Of a stretch of 53,206 nucleotides of DNA, positions 48,805-53,206 are shown in pieces (positions within the stretch are counted from its first letter, which is position 1; each line of letters starts with the position of its first letter). Under the pieces are notes generated by a model. The model did not search any database. It was not told where the DNA came from and worked only from the letters and a program-made list of their open reading frames with translations. The DNA comes from a bacterium (lineage in GTDB: Bacteria > 4484-113). The position numbers and the translations under genes are program-made. Location: NCBI GenBank assembly GCA_021163765.1, contig JAGGTK010000032.1:1-53206 (forward strand), given 5' to 3'.

Positions 48805-48905
48805 CCACTAGAATTCCTCCCCTGGCTACTGGCTACTCGGCCCAAGCCAACAACCAACGACCAACATTTACCCGCCACGCCGAAGGTGCCGGCGGGACTG
48901 ATTCC

Positions 48906-50051
48906 CTAAAGCCCGTTGCCCATCTTGCTCTGGCCCGGCGTGTGCTGGAACTGCTCCATGCGGGTTAAGATGCGGTCGGCGAAGTCGGTGTCCTTCTGCT
49001 CCAGCAGCTTGAAGTCGTGCGGACTGCTCGCGGCGTGGATGGCGGTGTCGTAGGTGATAAGGCCCCGGCGGTACATGCTGAGCAGGTACTGGTCGAACGT
49101 GATCATCCCCTCGGCGTTGCCTTCCTCGATGGCGTTTTTAATCATGTCCGTCTTGTCGCGCTGCTCGATGAACTCGCGGATGCGGCCGGTGGTCTTCATA
49201 ATCTCCATCGCTGGGACGCGGCCGCCGCCGACCATCGGCAGCAGTCGCATTGACACGATGGCCCTGATGGTCTCGGAGAGCATCAGCCTGCTCTGCTGCT
49301 GCATATCGGAGGGGTAAAAGTCGATGACGCGGTTGATGGTCTGCACCACGTCCAGCGTGTGCAGCGTGGTGAACACCAGGTGGCCCGTGAGCGCGGCCTG
49401 GAAGGTCGCGGTAACCGTCTCGCGGTCGCGCATCTCGCCGACCATGATGATGTCCGGGTCCTCGCGCATCGAGCCGCGCAGGGCGTCCAGGAAGGTGTTG
49501 GTGTCCACGCCCAGCTCGCGCTGGTTGATGATGGCTTCCTTGTCGTAATGGACGAACTCGATGGGGTCCTCGATGGTGATGATGTGCACCGGGCGGCGGT
49601 TGTTGATGTACTCGATCATGGACGCCAGAGTCGTGGACTTGCCGGAGCCGGTGGTGCCGGTGATGATGATGATGCCCCGGCGCTCCAGCGACAGCTCCTC
49701 CATGATGATGGGGAGGTTCAGTTCTTCGAACGCGAGGATCTTGTCGGGCACCAACCGCAGCGCGGCTGCGAGTGTCCCCTGCTGGCGGAAGATGTTGACG
49801 CGGAACCGGCCGATCTTGCCGTACTGATACGAGACGTCAATCTCGTTTTTCTCCTCAAGCATATACTCGCGCTTGGGAGTCAGCAGGAACTTGCAGTAAC
49901 GCTCAATCGTGTCCTCGTCCACGACTGGGTAGTCGGTGGGCAGCAGGTCGCCGTCAACGCGCACGAACGGGACGCGGTCGACGCCCAGATGCAGGTCGGA
50001 AGCGTTCTTCTCGACGACATAATCCAGAAGCTCCGTAATCTCTATGGGCAT
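48906..50051 (-). CDS. pilT: Type IV pilus retraction ATPase PilT family
   Basis: This 381-residue hexameric ATPase is predicted to depolymerise type IV pili for twitching. It shows an N-terminal EKNASDLHLGVDRVPFVRVDGDL, Walker A GTTGSGKST (132-140), the Asp box IEDPIEFVH (160-168), Walker B PDIIMVGEMRD (about 199-209), and the His box HLVFTTLHT (224-232). The C-terminal GRIREFIEQRD stands where PilT has its AIRNLIRE motif, so PilT versus PilU is not settled. A GGGGG stretch precedes the ATG. It complements the prepilin peptidase at the other end of the window. Confidence 0.94.
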   Translation of the reverse strand: MPIEITELLDYVVEKNASDLHLGVDRVPFVRVDGDLLPTDYPVVDEDTIERYCKFLLTPKREYMLEEKNEIDVSYQYGKIGRFRVNIFRQQGTLAAALRLVPDKILAFEELNLPIIMEELSLERRGIIIITGTTGSGKSTTLASMIEYINNRRPVHIITIEDPIEFVHYDKEAIINQRELGVDTNTFLDALRGSMREDPDIIMVGEMRDRETVTATFQAALTGHLVFTTLHTLDVVQTINRVIDFYPSDMQQQSRLMLSETIRAIVSMRLLPMVGGGRVPAMEIMKTTGRIREFIEQRDKTDMIKNAIEEGNAEGMITFDQYLLSMYRRGLITYDTAIHAASSPHDFKLLEQKDTDFADRILTRMEQFQHTPGQSKMGNGL

Positions 50052-50101
50052 ACTCTTACCCCCAGATTTGTTCGGCAGGAAGGGCCAGCCGGACTTTCTC
50101 G

Positions 50102-50107
50102 ATTATA
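50102..50107 (-). promoter_or_regulatory. -10 box of pilT
   Basis: TATAAT overlaps the stop codon of the pseudouridine synthase gene and lies 50 bp before the pilT ATG, giving a leader of about 44 nt. Confidence 0.5.
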
Positions 50108-50867
50108 ACACAGCAGGCTTTTTTGGACGCCCGTGTTGAGGGGTGACTTGAGCGTGCAGGCGGGCGGTCTCGGCGACGGAGAGCTGGCGGCTCCTACCTG
50201 GCCTGAGTCGACCCAGCGATACGCCTCCGAAGCGCACTCGCCGCAGGCGCAGCACCTCAAACCCGTGCGCGGTGAACATCCGCCGCACCAGCCGGTTGCG
50301 GCCCTCGGTGAGCGTCACCGCTACAACGCTTTCAGCCCCCTTTATGCCGCGCAGCTTGACATGCAGCGGTTGCACCGGGCCGTCGGGCAGCTTCGTGACG
50401 CTGGAAAGGCGCTCTAGCGCGTCCGCATCCGGCTGCGGGGAAACTGTAACTTCGTACGTGCGCGGGACTTCGAAGCTCGGGTGCATCAGCCGGTGCGCCA
50501 GCTCGCCGTCGTTGGTGATGAGGAGCAGGCCTTCGGAGTCGCGGTCAAGGCGCCCCACCGCGAATACCCTCTCCGCCCCGCGTGACATGAAGTAGTCGGC
50601 AAGGCACTTGCGCCCGCGCTCGTCCTTCCAGGTAGACAGGACGCCGCGCGGCTTATAGAAGGCGCTGACATGTGGAGAGCTGGACTGGCGTGGCGCCTTT
50701 CTGCCCGCAACCGTGATGCGGTCGCGCTCGGGGTCGACCTGCGTCGCCAGGTCGGTGACGACCGCGCCGTTCACCCTGACCTTGCCGGCGCGCACGAGCT
50801 CTTCCACCGACCTGCGGCTGCCGTATCCCAGTTTCGCCAGCGCCCGGTTGATGCGCATCTTGGGCAC
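50103..50867 (-). CDS. RsuA/RluB/RluE-type pseudouridine synthase
   Basis: This 254-residue rRNA-modifying enzyme has an N-terminal S4 RNA-binding domain (MRINRALAKLGYGSRRSVEE followed by LVRAGKVRVNG) and a pseudouridine synthase domain with catalytic D108 in AVGRLDRDSEGLLLITNDGE. The C-terminal EGRNRLVRRMFTAHGFEVLRL block matches the family. The start is GTG 50867, 6 nt after TATAAT, so the mRNA is predicted to be leaderless. RluB is likely, but RsuA cannot be excluded. Its promoter and first codons resemble those of the C39-like gene upstream. Confidence 0.93.
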   Translation of the reverse strand: MPKMRINRALAKLGYGSRRSVEELVRAGKVRVNGAVVTDLATQVDPERDRITVAGRKAPRQSSSPHVSAFYKPRGVLSTWKDERGRKCLADYFMSRGAERVFAVGRLDRDSEGLLLITNDGELAHRLMHPSFEVPRTYEVTVSPQPDADALERLSSVTKLPDGPVQPLHVKLRGIKGAESVVAVTLTEGRNRLVRRMFTAHGFEVLRLRRVRFGGVSLGRLRPGRSRQLSVAETARLHAQVTPQHGRPKKPAVL

Positions 50868-50873
50868 GGGGTG

Positions 50874-50879
50874 ATTATA
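50874..50879 (-). promoter_or_regulatory. -10 box of the pseudouridine synthase gene
   Basis: TATAAT lies 6 nt before GTG 50867. The stretch CTATAAT..CCCC-GTGCCC..GATGCG.ATCAA.CGGGC recurs at the start of the next gene upstream. Confidence 0.65.
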
Positions 50880-50944
50880 GCGATATCGGCGCTGAAGCTC
50901 TGCTGGTCGCGCGAGCCCGGACTAGCTTCGCCTAAGACAATAGG

Positions 50945-51652
50945 CTAAGCCTGTGGCTTGTCTGAAATCGCGAAGAACAGGCGGTGCTTGGTGGTACTTT
51001 CATTGGAACACCACGGTATGCTCCAGAGAGCCTTAAATTGTTGGAAAGGGATTTCGTAGTTCTTTCCAAGTTTAGGCGCAGGATCGTGCGTGATGAATAC
51101 CTCGCGCTTTTCATCAAAGCCGATGACCACGCGGAAATGGGGACGCCCGGGATCTGTCTGTTTCGGTTTCGCTGTTGTGTCATTAGAGTTCGAGACGCTT
51201 GTGGGCTTCGTTTCTTTCGGAAGCCAGGCATACTGGTAGACGATGACGGGATGGCCCTTAAGTATCAGCTTCATAAGTCCCTCAACGGTTCCCTCGCCCT
51301 GGGTGGTTTTGAGTCCGCGCGTTTCGCAAGTCCCCCTAAGATAGGGAATCCAGAAGCCCTTTTCTTTGATTTCAGGATGAAGCGTCAGGATGTCGTCTTC
51401 GGTAACCTTGTGTCCTTCATGGAACGAAAGCAACATCGCCAGTGCTGCCGCGCCACAGGTGTTCGGATGCGACTGCTGGATATATGGCACGCCTTCGATG
51501 AGGTGGTGGCGATAGATGCGGAAATCCTTCGCGCTGGAGCCGGTGGCAAGCAGGAAAAGCACTACAAGCGCGAAGGCCACCAGTTGTGTCAGTCGGCCTT
51601 TCAGCCAAGCCGTTAGATGAAGTGCAGCCCGATTGATACGCATCCCGGGCAC
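50945..51652 (-). CDS. Secreted C39-like cysteine peptidase
   Basis: This 235-residue exported protein has an N-terminal signal with a long n-region (hydrophobic LVAFALVVLFLLATG, residues about 24-38). A papain-like C39 peptidase domain follows, with oxyanion glutamine and C66 in YIQQSHPNTCGAAALAMLLS, and the catalytic histidine in GRPHFRVVIGFD before THDP. The family cleaves double-glycine leaders or acts as a general surface protease; no ABC transporter is fused or adjacent. GTG 51652 lies 6 nt after TATAAT. The first nine codons encode MPGMRINRA, almost the same as the pseudouridine synthase MPKMRINRA, so the start region may be duplicated from it. Confidence 0.88.
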   Translation of the reverse strand: MPGMRINRAALHLTAWLKGRLTQLVAFALVVLFLLATGSSAKDFRIYRHHLIEGVPYIQQSHPNTCGAAALAMLLSFHEGHKVTEDDILTLHPEIKEKGFWIPYLRGTCETRGLKTTQGEGTVEGLMKLILKGHPVIVYQYAWLPKETKPTSVSNSNDTTAKPKQTDPGRPHFRVVIGFDEKREVFITHDPAPKLGKNYEIPFQQFKALWSIPWCSNESTTKHRLFFAISDKPQA

Positions 51653-51658
51653 AGGGAA

Positions 51659-51664
51659 ATTATA
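51659..51664 (-). promoter_or_regulatory. -10 box of the C39-like gene
   Basis: TATAAT lies 6 nt before GTG 51652. The promoter and first codons match those of the neighbouring pseudouridine synthase gene. Confidence 0.65.
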
Positions 51665-51700
51665 GCCGTGCTGCTAGAAAAAGGCGGTTGTAGTAACTAC

Positions 51701-52492
51701 CTAGTCGGTTGCCCCCGCAGGCTTGCCCGAGGTGTGGCGATACCACGGCTTAATTCCCTCAGCGATGACGCCAGTAACACCGTACAGGCGAACATAAACC
51801 AGATGGCGTTCAGCGACGCGGGGCATCGGTGGTATTCGGTGCGGGTCGTAGTACTGCGCGTCGCGGACGGTGAAATATTCTACTATATGCGGGTCAGTCA
51901 CTACCTGAAGGTAGCCGTTGCCCGGTGAGAACTCCGTTTTCGTGAAGTCGAAGGGCTTGCCGGTTATTGGACTCGCCCACCAGAGTCCCAACTCGTAGGG
52001 CAGGTTGTCGGGTGAATCAGCATCCTGGCAAGCTGCCCCGAAAGCAGCAAGCTCCCATGGTCCCGCGGGTGGTCTTCCATGGTCCAAATGGAAACCCACG
52101 ATGGCCAGCGAGAAGTCTGAGAGTTTGCACGCGCCAAACCGGTTGGGAGCCACCAGCCCGTAAAGCGCCATCTTCTCAGCATCCGTCAGCTTTTCATAAG
52201 GGACTATGGGTGAATGGAAGGTCATATTCCCCTGGTCGGTGAAATCCGGACCCTTGCCCCGAAGATACGCCAAAGAATCCGGCGAATGCTCGTTGATCTT
52301 ACATTCAGAGAAGTCCACATCCAGCGGCGTGTCCGCGAATGCGTTCCATGCGGCCACAATGTCGCTTTGTGGCGCTGTCGAGGAGTCAGCTTCCTGTTGG
52401 CTGCGACCGCTTTGGGGTATCAATACCACGGTGAGCGCGAGTAGCAACGCCGCGCTCGCTGCCATAACACTCACGGAAATAGTTTTTCTCAT
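51701..52492 (-). CDS. Secreted protein of unknown function
   Basis: This 263-residue protein has a signal peptide (MRKTISVSVMAASAALLLAL with TVVLIPQSG) and AAGGAGGT upstream of the ATG. The mature part contains two cysteine pairs and a block YELGLWWASPITGKPFDFTK followed by TEFSPGNGYLQ. This is reminiscent of the C-terminal domains of type II secretion or pilin-like proteins, but the call is weak. No catalytic motif is seen. It is followed by the C39 gene on the same strand and preceded by another small secreted gene. Confidence 0.72.
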   Translation of the reverse strand: MRKTISVSVMAASAALLLALTVVLIPQSGRSQQEADSSTAPQSDIVAAWNAFADTPLDVDFSECKINEHSPDSLAYLRGKGPDFTDQGNMTFHSPIVPYEKLTDAEKMALYGLVAPNRFGACKLSDFSLAIVGFHLDHGRPPAGPWELAAFGAACQDADSPDNLPYELGLWWASPITGKPFDFTKTEFSPGNGYLQVVTDPHIVEYFTVRDAQYYDPHRIPPMPRVAERHLVYVRLYGVTGVIAEGIKPWYRHTSGKPAGATD

Positions 52493-52568
52493 ATCAGACC
52501 TCCTTGCCGCCCGCGAACGGCTATTTCAGATTCCTCTCTACAGCCCGTTGCCGCCCAGCCTGAGTGCT

Positions 52569-52949
52569 CTACGGGTCCGCGCAAGTCCAGCACAGCTCGA
52601 TTTCGCGATATTCCTCGTCTTCGATCCACCAATCGCCGCGTGGACACATCCGGCAGTCGTAGACCCAGTATCGATATACCACCTCAATCGTGTTTCCCGG
52701 TGCGGCGGCGCCGGCGGCGATTTGCTTGAAGTGAACAGTCTCGAGCCACTTCTCGCCCCAGCAGTAATCAGGCAAACAGATGAAGCTTTGAGGTTCTCCC
52801 CTTGAGATGTAGTCGAAATAGTCCCGCGTGCAACCCGGGCATCCAATGGCTTCGGCTGCGCAGGGGAGAGTAACCAGTGTCAGGATAGCGACCAACAATG
52901 CAACCAAGATATGGTTAGTAAGCCTTTCTCTCAGCGTACGATACCTCAC
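52569..52949 (-). CDS. Small secreted protein with four cysteine pairs
   Basis: This 126-residue protein starts at GTG 52949, chosen because GGGAGGT lies just upstream. It has a signal peptide (LTNHILVALLVAILTLVTLP) and a mature domain with four cysteine pairs: CPGC, CLPDYC, CRMC and CWTC. The pattern suggests a metal-binding or disulfide-stabilised fold; several aromatic residues (WVYD, GDWW) lie between. I do not recognise a family. A weak -10 (TATACT) lies at 52971-52966. Confidence 0.68.
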   Translation of the reverse strand: MRYRTLRERLTNHILVALLVAILTLVTLPCAAEAIGCPGCTRDYFDYISRGEPQSFICLPDYCWGEKWLETVHFKQIAAGAAAPGNTIEVVYRYWVYDCRMCPRGDWWIEDEEYREIELCWTCADP

Positions 52950-53030
52950 TTTGGACCTCCCACAAAGTATATCACCCAAAAGCAGGCTTGTAAAGGGCTG
53001 TGCTAACCTGTCCTATCACGTCCTCTTGAT

Positions 53031-53059
53031 TTGACAGCGGCGGTCGTTTGCGCTATTTT
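53031..53059 (+). promoter_or_regulatory. Promoter of the ArsR-type gene
   Basis: TTGACA (53031-53036), a 17-bp spacer, and TATTTT (53054-53059). The predicted leader is about 20 nt, with no Shine-Dalgarno before GTG 53087. Confidence 0.6.
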
Positions 53060-53086
53060 AATATTCATCTAAATAGCTTCTCTGTT

Positions 53087-53206
53087 GTGGCTGGCGATTC
53101 TGACAGACTGCTGAAATTCCTGAGAGTGATGGGTGACGAGACGCGGCAGCGGATGATTACCCTGCTTGCCAAAGCAGTTCGCCCATCAGGGGAACTCGCC
53201 GAACTG
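53087..53206 (+). CDS. ArsR-type HTH regulator, 3' truncated by window end
   Basis: Forty codons are visible from GTG 53087: VAGDSDRLLKFLRVMGDETR, then QRMITLLAKAVRPSGELAEL. The LKFLRVMGDETRQRMITLLA stretch is the standard opening of ArsR/SmtB winged-helix regulators (compare L..LgdptRlriL.lL). The rest of the protein is outside the window, so the ligand is unknown. The gene diverges from the small secreted protein gene across about 137 bp that holds its promoter. Confidence 0.8.
   Translation, partial: MAGDSDRLLKFLRVMGDETRQRMITLLAKAVRPSGELAEL

Noticed and set aside
1..53206. CRISPR arrays, insertion sequences, integrase genes or prophage
   Set aside because: No regularly spaced repeats, transposase, integrase or phage structural genes were seen on either strand.

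Overview
The window (about 53.2 kb, moderately high GC, densely packed) is a bacterial chromosome segment. Type IV pilus genes (prepilin peptidase, PilT), large lipoproteins built from IPT/TIG, PKD and dockerin-like modules, DUF6754 and DUF4127 proteins, and a multi-PAS sensor point to an uncultured free-living lineage, perhaps Armatimonadota-like or another candidate phylum. I cannot place it more exactly, and there is no rRNA gene here. There is no prophage, insertion sequence or CRISPR array that I can recognise.

Layout. 1-10.3 kb: the 3' part of a prepilin peptidase gene, then three very large surface lipoproteins. The last two are paralogues that share an almost identical 569-bp internal block. 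10.4-14.7 kb: a small secreted protein and a tightly coupled four-gene membrane operon with DUF6754. 14.8-28.5 kb: housekeeping genes (truB, DUF2344, pyrB, dGTPase-like, a tetraheme cytochrome, RidA, purF, tRNA-Val, a molbindin, pyrH) and a 10-PAS membrane sensor with no output domain. 28.7-33.3 kb: tRNA-Lys, tRNA-Glu and an accessory island around an oligoendopeptidase F gene. The island holds two HicA/HicB pairs, one RelE/ParE-type pair, a GNAT gene overlapping a 35-codon antitoxin-like gene, and two degraded copies of the peptidase gene's 3' end. 33.4-42.8 kb: nadA, a mtnA / TIM-barrel / DUF4127 / FAD-oxidoreductase operon, purQ, a HTH membrane protein, a dockerin/PKD lipoprotein and ribH. 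42.9-48.1 kb: an orphan HTH gene and a lower-GC, transferred-looking pair. This pair is a DndD-like SMC ATPase followed by a DndE domain fused to a HerA/FtsK-type ATPase, with no phosphorothioation chemistry genes beside it. 48.0-53.2 kb: a HAD phosphatase, pilT, an RsuA/RluB pseudouridine synthase, a C39-like secreted protease, two small secreted proteins and the start of an ArsR-type regulator.

Expression signals. The window repeatedly shows a near-consensus -10 hexamer (TATAAT, TACAAT, TAGAAT, TATACT) only 6-14 nt before the start codon, with no Shine-Dalgarno sequence. This implies leaderless or near-leaderless mRNAs for many housekeeping genes. Genes inside operons and the surface proteins instead have ordinary Shine-Dalgarno sites. 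I used this pattern to choose several start codons.

The strongest candidates for something new are the stand-alone DndD/DndE-ATPase pair, the serial toxin-antitoxin insertions that left peptidase 3'-end remnants, and the C39 protease gene that appears to have captured the promoter and first codons of the neighbouring pseudouridine synthase gene.
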